A DNA stretch of 64,000 nt from Oreohelix idahoensis (GCA_024509875.1 JAMPIV010006382.1:1-64000); one strand, 5' to 3'. Positions 48,070-62,722 are shown, counted from the stretch's first letter. Notes: generated by a model not told the origin, from the letters alone. Translations and numbers: made by a program.

Positions 48070-48165
48070 TTTCTTTTTCGCTCCCTGTGGAGCACTGCAG
48101 CTGGCGCCCATTGCAGGAAGCCTGCACAGAGCATTCACGCGATCTTGCAGCAGCGTAGTCTCTGT
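48070..48165 (+). repeat. Dispersed repeat, copy 2 (partner at 6490-6590)
   Basis: Contains GCTCCCTGTGGAGCACTGCA, GCAGCAGCGTAG and CTCTGTAGCAATGTATT, aligning in order with 6490-6590. The 83-codon minus-strand frame across it (48020-48271) is likely chance. Confidence 0.5.
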
Positions 48166-48431
48166 AGCAATGTATTTTACGGGATGAGGTTGCCAGTCTC
48201 GGACAAGGCCTCATATTAGTTGCTTTGCGAGCCTTACCTGAGGGAGCAACAGTCACATTCTTTGTTTGCATCAGCAGAGACCCGCGGAAACTACGAGGCG
48301 CACAGAATTATATCATCACCGTTTTATGTATTATTATATGTTGTTTTTTGTTGTTGTTTTTAAAAGGTGATGGGTGGAGAGCTGGCACTTAACAGCTGAC
48401 CATTATTGCCTCTTCTTGTTCCATCTCGGTC

Positions 48432-48640
48432 TACCCTGTTCAACCTGTAAATTGGTTATAATTGGGGTATTTAGTGTCATTTTATTTACTAATTTTGTAT
48501 TAAATTTAAATAACTATTGTCTTTTGCAGTTGCTGGTTTTAATTTATATTAGTATTTGTCATTTTATTTTCAGTTTTGTATTGTATATAGATAACTATTG
48601 TCCTTTGCACTTGGTTTTAATTTGTATTAGTATTTGTTCT
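48432..48640 (+). repeat. Tandem duplication of about 81 bp with LTR-like lead-in
   Basis: ACCCTGTTCAACCTG and GGTTATAATTGGGGTAT at 48432-48472 match 43782-43822 in element A's LTR. Then a block from CATTTTATTT through ATAACTATTGTC to TTAGTATTTGT occurs twice, starting near 48478 and 48559. The plus-strand frame 48374-48646 crosses it and is not considered coding. Confidence 0.7.
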
Positions 48641-48848
48641 TTTTGAGTTGGTGTTTTTTATAAAACCTCGTTGTCTTTCCTTGTCCTGTGAGTAGTTAAT
48701 AAGTTTACTAATTTTTCTGTTTTTTTTTTAATTATTATTTTTTTATTAATGATTTGTTAGTTTTTGTTGCTTAATCTCTATTTGGTTAAATGTCTTTTCT
48801 GAAGTATTATTTTTGTTATTATTACCAATATTGTCACTGTTATTAACC

Positions 48849-49070
48849 TTATATATTTGCCTTTGTTTTATGTATATATCTTTTAAGTATTGTTTGGGTT
48901 TCCCATGGGGCATCTATACTTAAAACCTTATCACCTGTCATGTCTATATTGTGATGTCTAAAATATGTTTTTAATTCTAGCCTCTGTTGATCGTATTTTG
49001 TACAGTGGATCAGGTAGTGGTCTATGTCATTTTCTTCCTGACATTCTTGGCAGTGTGGTTCCTCTATCAT
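48849..49070 (-). pseudogene. LINE ORF2 C-terminal zinc-motif remnant
   Basis: The frame reads PHCQECQEENDIDHYLIHC, i.e. C-x2-C...H...C. This matches the conserved cysteine-histidine end of I/Jockey-type LINE polyproteins (C..C....T..H.L..C). About 70 codons are left, with no RNase H or RT beside it. Confidence 0.65.
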
Positions 49071-49539
49071 AAATTACGCTGCACCGAGATGGAGACTAAC
49101 TTTTTATATGTATTATTATAATTTTTGTTGTTGCTTCTTATGTGGCTTGAAGCCACCCCTGCTGCTATACCTCTAGATTGTTCTCTTTCTGTCATTCTCT
49201 CTCTATCTCTCTTTCTCTCTCTCTCCCTTTCTCTCTCTCACTCACTCTCTTTCTCCATCTATTATCTACTTTAACCCATCGCCACACACATTGGTAAATG
49301 AAGGTCTGGTACATTTGTAGCAAAGTGTGGAAAAATTAGTAACGAAAGTGTGCAAACTGGTAAATAAAGGTTTTGGCGTTAGCGCTTGCATATATTTGTA
49401 AGGGACTCAGAAATAAAATAGAATTGCTGTCTGCTCCTCCCCCCTCTTCCTTTTGTGAATGGCAACTAAACGTGTTTCATCCCAAAATAGGCAAGATAAA
49501 AAATCACATACACTTTTGTGAACACAACAGCAGAAAGTC

Positions 49540-50150
49540 CTAAGGAATATTTTATGCATTTCCAATTCGTTACCCTTCAGCTCATTTTGGAACTCAGGTC
49601 TTCAGCAAACTCACATCAAACCTTCCTGTTCTTTGCCGTTCATTCAAGGTCTTTCCTTTTCATCCTTTTTCCCTTCATGAACGTCCCTAATTTCCCTTTT
49701 CTTCTATTTCTAGGTCCCTTGGATGTCTCCTACCTTGGGGATTTATGAACAATGACTACCTTGTAGTCCAATAATCTGGTTTCCTCAATGTGTGCCCTAT
49801 CAAACGCCATCGTAGTCTCTTTACCACCTGCATCACTGGTATTTTCTGGTTCTTTCCAGAAATTCCTCTTTGGTGATTTTGTCAGACTACTTTAGTGTTT
49901 ATAGAAAGTTCAAACACCCATGTATGAAAGTCAGTATCTGTCAGGTTTGTTGAGTGTATCTGTATACACTCTTAATGTTTATCTATTACTGTTTATTTTC
50001 AAACCCAGCGGCCGTGACCTCTCATCAAGTATTCTCATTTTGTCTTGCACCTACTTACAGCTACGGGAGAGAACAGCTTCATCGTCAGCAAAATCTAGAT
50101 CGTCATGCAAGTTTTGTCAGTCCAAAGCATGCATCTGACTTGACGTGAAA
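49540..50150 (-). pseudogene. LINE reverse transcriptase and C-terminal remnant
   Basis: Minus-strand pieces in changing frames: DLDFADDEAVLSRSCK near 50110-50060 (RT active site FADD), KITKEEFLERTRKYQ near 49890-49850, and RLRWRLIGHTLRKPDYW near 49820-49770, followed by a NPQGRRHPRD-like block. The order RT core, linker, RWR.IGH.LRKP, PQGKRRRGRP is that of a common animal LINE. Many frameshifts and a deletion after the RT core show it is old. It is similar to the fragments at 2811-3166 and 11231-11470. Confidence 0.7.
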
Positions 50151-50858
50151 TGAATGAGGCTTTGCCACTTGCTTAAAGAGTTGTGTTTTCTTCTGTCACT
50201 GTTTTAAACAAAAGTATATCGAAATCACATTGCTTTCTCTATATTGTATTATGTACAAAAAAACACTTTGTGCACCAACTCCATTGAATTAGAATTTGAA
50301 AAATATATCTCCAAAAAAAAAAAATCAAAATAAAATCTAGGTACAACTATCAAAATAGTTAATTATAAGCGAAGTCGAAGTACTTCATTCAACGACAGTT
50401 TATTGCATTACTGAAGGAATATGACAATTGTTATTTTGAAGATCGCACCTACTAGCCTTTTTAAATGTTTGATAGTTGAACAATGGACAATTTTTAGTTA
50501 AAAGATTCGCTTGGTCAGGAGCAGCGTTGGCTTATCTGGCAGTACTTTTCATGACAAGTACTTTTAATGACTTCATCATATTAGTTCTTTTTTAGGACCT
50601 AGGATCTATCGCTGAACTTCAGTTAACACAGAGTTTACCTATTTTTGAATGTGAATTGCTCTCTGATATAACCAAAGGACTAAAGTCTAAGTTGAAATAA
50701 AATGCTTCGTCACAAGAAAGCAAAAGCAGCAAGAATGTTTTTAAATTTTTTTGTTTTTGTAGTTAATGTTATTGACATGTTTGTGTATTGTAGCGAAATT
50801 CATCTTGGAACACCTATGGTGAAAGAAAAGCACAATATTGCCCATCTTTGCATTACAG

Positions 50859-51096
50859 CGTCTGTGGCCTAATGGATATGAACGCAGTTTCATAATCCAG
50901 ATATACCAGGTTCGAAACCTGCTGCAGGCGGTTTGGTAGCAGATCGCGTTGTGTGGATTTTTAACAATGGTATAAGCGCCGTACCGTTCAGAAAGCAATG
51001 GCAAACTACTAAATGAAAAAAATTTCCTAGAAAAATAACAAACAGCCAATAAAAGCTGGGGTTGATTGCCACGTCCTGTAAAGGATAAGCAACTAA
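50859..51096 (+). mobile_element. Complete tRNA-derived SINE with 13-bp target duplications
   Basis: CTTTGCATTACAG flanks it at 50846-50858 and 51097-51109, so both ends are defined. The head (50858-50930) is tRNA-like: TGTGGCCTAATGGATA is an A-box and GGTTCGAAACC a perfect B-box, the polymerase III promoter. The A-box context TGGCCTAATGGATA is that of arginine tRNAs, though the stems are decayed. A unique body of about 165 bp follows. There is no long poly(A) tail. It depends on a LINE for mobility. Confidence 0.85.
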
Positions 51097-51195
51097 CTTT
51101 GCATTACAGCTTACGTTGCTGCTGAATAGCTTTTAATATAACAGTAGTATATACAAGCCGGTGGTACCACCCTGGGAGGTCAAGAAACCATTACA

Positions 51196-52030
51196 GACTA
51201 CCACTTGGCAGAAATAATTAATAAAACAACTGATAAAGCAACTATTAAAAACAAAGTCAGGTATTCAAAAATATCAAAGGACAGTATTACAGTGTACATA
51301 GATGGGTCTAAGGTAGACGATAACAAACTGGGGATATGAATTTATGTTCCCATGTGGCAAGTAGGGAAAGGATATAGTATAACCGATAGTACATCTATTT
51401 TCACAGCAGATATGGTTGCAATTGTTAAAGCTCTGGAACAACTCTCCTCATAAATTGACAATATTAACAGACTCACTTTCAGCTATTCAAGCTATACGAA
51501 ACTTATGAGAATGCAGTAGACCTGATATTGCAGAAGAGATATTACTAGCAAATTTCCACCCATACTCCAGAGGATGTTCCGTTCTAATAGTTTGGATACC
51601 TTCACGTGTCGGCATAGAAAGAAGTGAAAAGGCAGATAAAGAAGCTAAAACAAGTAGAAATAAAAGAAACCATATATAAATGTGGGGATAAGTAAAGCAG
51701 AGATCAAAAGCTTAATTAAAAGATTAATTAAAAGATTACTAAATGATAAATGGACAGTAGAGTGGGATGGAAGTCTGAAGGGCAGACAAGCATATAAATT
51801 GTTCACAGCTCCATCAAGAACGTGTCAGGTATTTAGAGAACTAACAATTCCTAGCAATGAGAAACTTCTTAAACTGCAACTAGGTATGGGCTATTTTAGA
51901 ATAGAAGAACCTTACTGTGCAGAGTGTTTAGAAAAAAAAATAAAATAGATGTCATAGACTGCCTCCCCTGCTTTGCAGTAGTGGTCCAACAGTGGCCAAA
52001 ACTCAAGAGTATCTAAATGGGTCGTCAAAG
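51196..52030 (+). pseudogene. LINE RNase H domain and C-terminus remnant
   Basis: Pieces read SITVYIDGSKVDD (RNase H first Asp), LTDSLSAIQAIRNL (third Asp), then VWIPSRVGIERSEKADKEAK (the V.SR.G..GNE.AD..A end, with its Glu and Asp). The C-terminal part follows: WTVEWDGSLKGRQAYKLF, LLKLQLGMGYF and a C-x2-C at EPYCAECLEK. This is the RNase H plus tail of an I-group LINE (I, Nimb or similar). Several stops and frameshifts occur (51336, 51452 and others). The RT is not present upstream. Confidence 0.8.
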
Positions 52031-52296
52031 GTGTTTACCTTTGCACAAGATTACTCTTGGCAGAGATGTAGATAGAAGTGTAATGACGCTTCTATCCGAA
52101 GGGAGAGTTCACAAGATAATTCAGAAGTCAAGAACCATGCGGCATAGCGCTGAGCAATGGTTAACTTATATCTGTCCGTCGCCTTTTGTGAAGGATTTAA
52201 GCAATAGTTTTTAGCCCGTGGAAGCCGCCAACTGTGTTAATTCAGCGAATTTGCTCTTATAATGGTATAGCTCTGTTTAGAGGTAAATATATGTCT

Positions 52297-52298
<2 letters not shown>

Positions 52299-52391
<93 letters not shown>
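52299..52391. repeat. (TA)n microsatellite
   Basis: About 46 TA units without interruption. Frames across it are artefacts. Confidence 0.97.
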
Positions 52392-52395
<4 letters not shown>

Positions 52396-54359
52396 GCGAG
52401 ATTTGGTAAACACTTGCTTGGTTGTAGCGCGACACGCCCACGCGACACCCACACACACCAGCGCAAGGTCAGCGCTGCGGTCTTTCTTTGAAGTTGGTAG
52501 ACAGCGGAAATGTGACTTACGGTTAAAAGCCATACAGTATTACTGAAGAATGAGGAAATAGCTATATAGGAATGTATGGCCGACTTTAAAAGTTTGCATT
52601 TACTGGACATTAAATTATTCACTACAGGAGAACGCATGGTTGGAATAATATTAAATAAATATAACTCAACAAAGGAGATAGGCTAGGAATTATATCCAAA
52701 AGGATATTATTCAAATATAAATAGTTTTAAAGATAATTAATATTTTTCACCTTCATCACATCGGCTAAAAGTTAGCTAATAATCTTTAAAAATTTATTAC
52801 ACTAACAAGCCTCAACGGAATTGTATAAAACTTATATGTAATGAAAGCCCCATATGGGGAAAAGGAAATGATATATAGGAAGGAAGGAAGGAGATAAGTG
52901 TGTGAGTGACAGAAGAGAAAAACGAGTACAGGAAAAGCACAGATTGTTTCAAATAGCTTCAAAACAGGAGATGAAACTAAAATCTTTTGGGGAATTTGGG
53001 AGCTGCTTTCTCGTACGCGCGAGAGACTGAAATATAAGGACAGAGCGGCGCATTGTAAAACACACACCAAATCCAGAAGCCAGAGTGAGAAACTGGAGGA
53101 CAGCCTCTGCAAGAAAAGTTCTATTTTCACGCTGCATGCAGGGCAGATTAAGTTAAGCCAATACAGTCTCACCGTGAGCTTATTAATCCTAAGAGGGTAT
53201 GTAAGTTTATTAAAAATATATGTATTACTAATATCATTTTATTTCAGATTTTATTTCTGATTGATTGTAGCAGATATAATAAAAAAGGGAATGACGCTAA
53301 CCAGAGATAACCTTCACCGGCATTGTCAGGAAGCATAACCATTAATTGGTTAGCCAAATATATTATGGCTAATTCTTGCCTGGAAGCTTACGACATACCA
53401 GCAAGTACATAAGTGACTTGACATCCATAAGTGGAAGGCAAAGGTTATATCGTACCCATGTATCATAACATGTGATTTATTCATGTATATTGTTAATTCT
53501 GCACCTTATACATTATCTTATCATGCTATCTCTGTAATATACTACCATGATTCATTCATTTACATACAAACACTGAAGACATGGTCGCATCATGAACAGC
53601 AGAGGGTGGTGAGATTGTTAGAACAATGGCCACCTATTACTTCTTGTTCCAGGTTTTTATGATCAATGTTTATGATCATTCCTGATCGAGAAACTAAAGA
53701 CTTGAAGAAGTTGATCCAGCTCACTGAAGCCTAGAGGTCAACCAAACTTCAACACCTTAGTCCCCCGTAGTTATAGGGCGGGCTGAAGGAAAGTCTTCCG
53801 TACTCCAGTGTGTCGGAGGAACCTCGAGCAGACGTGGATAAAGTTGAGTTTATATATTTCCATCCAACAAATCCTGTGAGCAGTTCTAAAACGACTTTCT
53901 AATGATGAAAACTAGATGGCAAGAGATAATGTGACAAACTTGTTTTATAAATTCAGTGGAAGATAAATCCAAGACTTTTTCTATTAGTTATTTTAATTTG
54001 TAACTGTAAATAATCATACATTTTTACCATCTTCCAACACCCATTTATCATTACAAGAATATATAGATGTACATAATAAATTGGATAATTGTACTCATTT
54101 GACTTGTTAAATTTTTAACTGTTAAATTTTGAGTTACTTTTTCTAATTTAATTATAATATCACATAGGGTTACGATAGCGAAGTAGCATCTTATACTTCT
54201 GAAGCCTAAATCTATTGTCCAGCTCAGAGTATTCACAGCTGTAACTCACTTGTGATACCAGTGTACTTCTCGGGCACTGGAACTTCATACTTTCTGGAGA
54301 GAGATTCTACTTCTGCTCTACCACTACTATCATACTAGGAAAACCTTTCGCTACAATAT
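52392..54359. other. Unassigned DNA
   Basis: No gene was recognised. The minus-strand frame 52786-53172 (128 codons) has hydrophobic runs but no family motif and poor local coding character. Confidence 0.45.
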
Positions 54360-55835
<1,476 letters not shown>

Positions 55836-56607
55836 GGTGCTTCACCAGTTATCACTATCGATAACTATGAATTGGCAGTGGTGCACCACTTCACATACCT
55901 AGGGTCTACCATCAATGACAAACTCTCACTGGATACAGACATCGACAGCCGCATTGGCAAAGCTGCAGCTACCTTTGCCCGCCTCACATCGCGTGTTTGG
56001 GGAAACTCCAAACTCACAATGAAGACCAAAGCTGCGGTATATAATGCCTGCGTCACCAGCACACTCCTATATGGCAGCGAGACCTGGACGACCTATGCTA
56101 AGCAAGAAAGAAGGCTCAATACCTTCCATTTACGGTGTCTACGCCGCATCCTCGGCATTTCGTGGAGAGATAAAGTGACAAATGTCGAGGTGTTGTCACG
56201 TGCTGGCCTTCAAAGTATGTATACACTGCTTAGACAGCGCAGACTTCGCTGGCTTGGCCATGTTCGCCGCATGGAAGATGGTCGCATCCCAAAAGATATC
56301 TTCTACGGACAGTTAGCAGATGGCAAGAGAACATTTGGGCGACCACAGCTGAGGTTCAAAGATGTGTGCAAGAGAGATATGAGGGCACTGGACATGGATC
56401 CAGCAACATGGGAGGATGAAGCTGCCGATCGCACTAAGTGGCGATGCTATTTACGGCGCCACCTCAGACTGGGCGAAGAGAGGCTCACACAACAAGCAGA
56501 GGAGGGGAGAAAACGCCACAGCTGTCTTTGCCATTCTGAGCACCAGGAAAATAAGCAGCTGAGGGCTGTCACCTCAGGGGCGCATTCCCATAGTCAGTTA
56601 TGACTGA

Positions 56608-56733
<126 letters not shown>

Positions 56734-58163
56734 TGACTCATACATATAAAAAAACTGAAGCGACTATGATTGTTTAGTTTTAAAACAACATGTAACAATT
56801 TTAATAATGAATTAGTCTTTAACAGTTAAAATAAATATGGAAAGATTTTTGTGAAATTTTGCTGTAAATACAAGTTTTCGTCACTGAGACGTAGGTGAGG
56901 ATTTATTAAAGTCCTTTGCTTTCGCCTATTTTACACGTAAACTTAACTCTAGGTAAGAACTGTCGCCGTGGTTTCCGTCACTTCTGTTTGGTGATGAGTG
57001 CACTTCTCCACATACTAGCTGCATCGTAACGTTAGTACTTCAAACCGTCTGATGCTTGTAACCACGTACTTTTTAGAAAAAATAGAAAGATAAATGCCTC
57101 TGCTAAGTACACTGAGTTGGAAGCTTAACAGGCGCATCCTCTCGCTGTCTGCCCACCAATGTTAATCTCTCAGAAGAATTAAATTCTTGAGCATACGCAG
57201 TGTAATTCAGGAAATATGAATAGAAATCACCACTATTCCTCTGGGTATTGACTGGGAAAATGTGTCTGGACAGCGCGAATAATGATTTGTGCCTGAACTA
57301 ACATAAACAAGTTACATATATCTCACAAAATGATATGCTACGCTTGAGGCACCTGTGATGTAATCATCACTCATCACTGCTGCAGTCGGAGTCTGGAGTC
57401 GCCCCTGCTGTCGGGTTTTCCGCAAGATTAGCCAGAAACAATCACCAGCGCTTGCTGTAGCAGTTTATGAATATACTATTTTCGTATGTTGAGGTTGCCA
57501 GCCTCACATATAACCACAAAGCAAGAAATACATGGCAAATTCACATTTGGAAAATAAATGTACACAACTTACCCCAAGATTTTGGGTTATACACAATCTT
57601 CTCGCACAGGTTTCGGATGGACACGAGCAATTTCGGTGCATATGCTCTCGAACTAATTTCGTCTGAGAAAGTTCAGCCAAAGCTTTTAATCTAGAAAGCG
57701 GCATTTGAAATAATCTTTGATTCAGAGATTATGGGGGGAAAACGGAATCATCTCCCGTTTCTTTGAGTTAAGCGGACTCGCAGAGTTCGAGCCGTTCATC
57801 TTCCGCTCTCTGTTTCCTGCACGAACGGAGAGAAGCAACGTTGGCCCACGCAGTCATAACTTCTGCTTTTATGTCGTGCCGCCAGCACGGTTCATCTGGA
57901 GACGATCGGACCCTCTGAACGAAGGTCTTACGCCTGAAGCAGTGGTCCCTTGTATGCCCGTGCGGGCCACTTGGCATCTGTCTTCTTATTTAAAGCAATG
58001 GGTCTGTTTCTCTTCGCCACACATGCTTCTCGGATTCTCGCTACTAGTAACTAAATACTTCTAGTTGAAAGCTGCTGTCATTGAAAAATATATGGAGATT
58101 TATTCCTTGAGCTGGTAAGACCGATATAATTCTCTTAGATTTATTTGGGGTGTTAGCTTATTA
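56734..58163. other. Unassigned DNA
   Basis: No gene was recognised. The plus frame 57717-58064 (115 codons) has no motif and is not supported. Confidence 0.45.
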
Positions 58164-58312
<149 letters not shown>

Positions 58313-58317
58313 TAATC

Positions 58318-59430
58318 CCGGGTTATTAATTCCATCTTGTATAGTTAATTCTTAAAGAAATGTAACTTTTGTGGGACTGGTGGAGACATATAATGTAAAG
58401 CGAGCCACCAATTTTAACGCATTCGACGGTCTAGTGTGATTCCTAAGTATGTTGGTGTTTCATCTTCTCGTACTAACTGCCCATTTAGTTGTAGCTTTGC
58501 TAGCTGTTGTTTGTTTGACAAGGTAAAAATAGTGTGTTGTTTTTTGTTCATTGATTTTGAGCAACCGATTTCTGAACCAATTTTCAAGGGCTAGCAGTGA
58601 ATCCTGCATGCGCACTATTGCTGTGGTGATGTATTCTTCTGAAGTCCACATGGCCAGGTCATCAGCATAGAGGGAGTTGTGGACATTCTTGTGGATGTTT
58701 TCTGTTATGTCATATATAAATATAAGGAAGAGTGTTGGGGAGAGGACCCCACCCTGTGGGACTTCCTGCTCTATTGTAGTCTTTTTGCTTAACTGTTCGT
58801 GCACCTGCACTCTAGCTGTTCTGTTTGTTAGATAGTGACTGATCCAGTTATACATTCTTCCACAGACTCCATATTTAAGCATTTTAACTCTTAGCCCATC
58901 TTTCCAAACTTTATCAAAAGCTTTCTCCATGTCTACCAAGACTGCTAATGTGTGCTTTCCTTCTTGGAAAGCATCTTCGATTTCTTGTGCAATGTAGGTG
59001 ACTTGGTCCTCTGTAGACCTATGTTGCCTGAAGCCTGCCTGTTGGTGCAGTACCATTTGTTTTTCTTCGAGTGCCAGCTTAATCTGGTATTGATCATTCT
59101 CTCCATAAACTTTCCCGTGCAGCTTAGAAGGCTGATGGGTCTGTAGCTGTTGGGCTCCATTCGGTCTTTGTCCTTTTTAAGGATTGGAACTAGATCTGCT
59201 TCTTTCCACGATTCCAGCTACAGTTCATAATCTTGAGGAGGGCTTTCTTGGCATTAGGCCCTAGACCTTTAAGCATGTCACTTGTTACCCAGTCTTTTCC
59301 ATGTGACTTTCTTTGTTTAAGGAATACAAGGGCTGCCTCGAGCTCTCTCGTTGTAAGGTTTGCTGTCATGTGCTCTTCTGGAACAGTTGGTATATTTTGG
59401 TAACGTTCTTGCTCTTTGATAATTTCCTAT
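58318..59430 (-). pseudogene. Jockey/CR1-like LINE reverse transcriptase
   Basis: Minus-strand pieces, in order: LTTRELEAALVFLKQRKSHG and VTSDMLKGLG (59400-59250), MEPNSYRPISLLSCTGKFME (from 59160), HQQAGFRQHRSTEDQVTYIA, LVDMEKAFDKVWKDGL, VPQGGVLSPTLFLIFIYDI and YADDLAMWTSEE (active site YADD). The frame fades out at TPTYLGITLDRR near 58410. At least three frameshifts separate the parts. The endonuclease is not found. This is a different LINE family from those with FADD. The 3' end lies against (TA)n at 58310. Confidence 0.85.
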
Positions 59431-62400
59431 TTTCTGTCAGGTTGTGGCAAAGTGACTGTTAATTTTTTATTTTCAACCCGCCGTTCTTTTTGGTTATTGC
59501 ATGGTTGCTTCTTTTCTCTTTAATTTTTATCCGGTTTTCGGATTTGTTGATGTTTTCATTTCTTGTCAGGGTTCTGATAATTGTTGGATCAACCCCACCA
59601 ACCCGTCTCTTTTCGGCGGTAGGTGTAAACCTCTACCTGTGTGAGAGCGTGGGCTAGTGAGTCATTCTTGTTGATAGACGGTTAGATAAGTTTACGTCAC
59701 ACTGAGTACATTTTTCAGCGGGGCAGCAGGCTTCGTGGGGAATTTACGTTCTTTGATCTCTTCCCCCCATCCCCCCGTTCCAGCAGGGGGAATAACTCAT
59801 CGTCGCTTGGTTAACGATTAGTCAGATGTTAAGATAATGTTATGATGCTTAACGGGAAGCTCTGACGATTAGTTTCGATTTTTAATTTATGTAGCAGTCA
59901 TTAGATTACGTCAAAGTGGGGTAGAAGCGGTTTTGGGGAGATAATTCTAGAAGCTATGACTCACCGCGTCTGTCTTGCATCCGAATATTGGCACTTTACA
60001 TACAGGGCCAAATTATTAGTCGGGGCTCACAAGTCCTGGATTATTATTGCCGTAAATAGTGTCAGACATAAATTCAGTCTGCTTGGTTAGTGGATATTCT
60101 GATAAAGTCTGGGTATGTACGAAGTCTTAATAAATTAGTGTTGTGGAAATTTTAGCTAAAGGATTTTAACAAGTCAGAGTAAACTTTCTGCTGGAATTTA
60201 ATTTTATTTTTAGTCGGTAGTTTGCCATTAATTACCTGACTTCTGCCAGTGTATTGTAAGTTTCAGTGGTAATCATACGAAGTATAGCCAGTATAGTTAT
60301 GTGTAAAAAGCTTGGTGGTATTATTAATTAATATATCTCTATAGGAATTTGGGACCTTCGGCTGGTGTAGTATGGTGTAATATATTAAGAGTACCAGCCT
60401 ATATTATGATAACTTTGAAGATAATAGAATATGAACTCGGGAGTTTGATTTAACTAAAGTGGCCATGGGTATTTAAGTTTGTTGTCGGTGAAAAAAGAGT
60501 GGTAAAGGGAGTTTAGTATTATGATGTGGGGTATGCAGTTGTGTGTAGATATTTGTGCTATTTTTATAACCCTCAATGGGCTGCCTTTTAAAATAAGAAT
60601 AGTGCTGGGAAATTATTTAAGTAAAAGTTATTTTATTGGGATACAGCGGAGCGGTGTTGTGACGGGTAACTGACTCGGTCACGAGCTGGCCTCAGAAGCA
60701 ATCAGGTCAGCCCGCGTCTGTGTTAAGCGTAATAGACAACCTGTTGTCAGTGAAAAAGATAGGGGAAGGGTGAGCTGTTAAGTCTGACCCGAGGGCAGAA
60801 ATAGGGTAGAGCATGAGGGCTTGTATTGAGTGCAATTTGATTATGGTATGGGAAAGCGGGGTGTATGTAAATCTTTGGTTATTAATGTGTTTGAATTATA
60901 TATTTTGTGGATTGGTGTATATAAGTAGTTATTTTGTTTTACATCGATTCACGGCGTTGTAGGTCCCTAAACCTGCAACGGACTTTGCCTTCTCGGAGAT
61001 GGAGGCAAGTGACATCGGTGTAATTGAGAAAAAACTGGGTACGCGCTGTCGCGAGAGGTTCCTTAATTTATGAAGTATAAGACAACAAGGTGTATCAGGT
61101 GATACTAGGATAGTTGCCAGAGAAGAGTCTGGTCTTAAAAGAAATACCTCATTCTCAGAAAAGAGCAATGGTGTATAGAGTTCATAGGTATAAAGTCAGG
61201 CTGTAAAGAATTTCTGGCCGAGATAAGTAATACAACCAGTGCACTACAATTTCTTAATTTTATTTATGTACATTCATCTGTTTAGTTTTGTTTGTGTAAA
61301 CACAAACCCTAAAAATAAAAAAAAAACTCACTGATGATGTTGCATGTATCTACACCAAATAAAAGTCAATCACTAAAAAAATAAAGTCTTTGTTATGTAG
61401 CTTTTGAAAATGTCACACTGACTACAATGTTATTGAGATCACTTGAGTTCAAACTATTTCTATGTTATGTAGCTTTTGAGAATGTCACACTGACTAAAGT
61501 CTATGTTGCTTCCAGACTAATTTAATCATCACTGTTTTCATCACTACTACTATAACTGGGTGTGGTACGCCAATGCTCTGCGAGTCAGTCTTGTCTAATA
61601 GAACTTAACTTCTTCGCTTCCGCCTTTTCCTTGAAGCCAGAATATAAGATGGAGAAGCCCAACACTGAGGGTCCCCACTCTTCCAACTGATGTAGGTACA
61701 GGGTGCTTGTTCAATCTTACACCGCTAGGTACAACACCAATGTTCTTCTCTGCTACAAGATGAGTGACAGGATACCTCTGACCCACAATCTCAGATTCAA
61801 CAGGCTTTTAATTAAACCCCTGCAGTCTGCTTCACTGGCAATTGGCGAAGGAGCTGGGTTCTGGCGGTTCAAGAGAAATATTCCAGATTTGTTTCCCCTT
61901 TTTATTACAGGTAGCGAGCGGGCAGCGGGCAAAAGAAAGACAAGCGATTCTATTGGCTGGCTGGGTCAGTTTATGTTTACAAAAATTTCTGTAAAAACAC
62001 CCTTTCTGCCCGATCTGTCGATCATACAAAACTTCGATAATTTATTCTTCCGGTGTTTCCCAACCGATTCTTTCCATCCCGGTCTTGTTTAAACCGGCCA
62101 TTTGGGCGCTACCATTTAAACACGCTAACCTTTTTCTGCCTCCCTTGTAGCGTTTGCAACCACAGTTGAAACCGGGGAAAACAGTCTTCGCTCTAAGTTA
62201 TACTGCATGTAATCACTCAAAACTCCTGTGTCCATGCTTCTACAACTAAATCCATGTATCTAATGAAAGTTTACGATTCCTGTTATTTTATTGTGCTCAC
62301 TGTTCTGAGGGACATAACTTATCTTTTTTGGCCTGAAGTCACAAGTACACATTCACGTTTGCACAGATTCCATCTAGCAATCCTGCCGCCTACGGTTACT

Positions 62401-62490
62401 GAGACCGGTTTACAGCTCGTGCAGCGATTGGTAGAAAACATTTGTTGACATATTTTGATATATGTAGGCAAGGCAGGCACTCGTTCTGGT
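59431..62490. other. Unassigned DNA
   Basis: The first roughly 200 bp may still be LINE (minus-strand KRRVGGVDPTIIRTLTRNEN). Beyond that no gene was recognised. TGTTATGTAGCTTTTGA with AATGTCACACTGACT occurs twice, at about 61391 and 61463 (72-bp period). The frame 61703-62092 has no motif. Confidence 0.45.
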
Positions 62491-62605
62491 TCTGATCAGA
62501 TGGGTTTTGTAAGGGATCCAATAATCTCCTCATTACTCTGGAGAAACCACTCGGAGCATATAATATGATTCATATGGGGAAATGAAATTTTCCTGCACCA
62601 AGAAA
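62491..62605 (-). pseudogene. Element D reverse transcriptase remnant
   Basis: Minus-strand GCTCCGAGTGGTTTCTCC and the following bases give APSGFSRVMRRLLDPLQNP, matching element C's APSVFSRMMRKLLDPLNNP just before the RT active site. The rest of RT is missing. The part between this and the integrase region at 62723 is deleted or unrecognisable. Confidence 0.65.
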
Positions 62606-62722
62606 TCAATTCTCCCTTTAAAAATGCTATATATTATTCAATCCATGTCCGTATCAATACTTCCAATGGACTGTGATGGGCTGGCCAACTACCAATGCTG
62701 CCGTGCCCTCATAATGCTAATG

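Noticed and set aside
50858..50930. A functional tRNA gene
   Set aside because: The D-stem and anticodon stem are decayed, and the sequence is the head of a longer unit flanked by target duplications; it is a SINE.
52786..53172. 128-codon minus-strand frame with hydrophobic stretches as a membrane protein
   Set aside because: Hydrophobicity follows from T-rich sequence; no family motif, and an overlapping frame is equally open.
57717..58064. 115-codon plus-strand frame as a host gene
   Set aside because: No recognisable family; composition is no different from flanking DNA.
61703..62092. 129-codon plus-strand frame as a host gene
   Set aside because: No domain, no splice signals of note, and an antisense frame of similar quality overlaps it.
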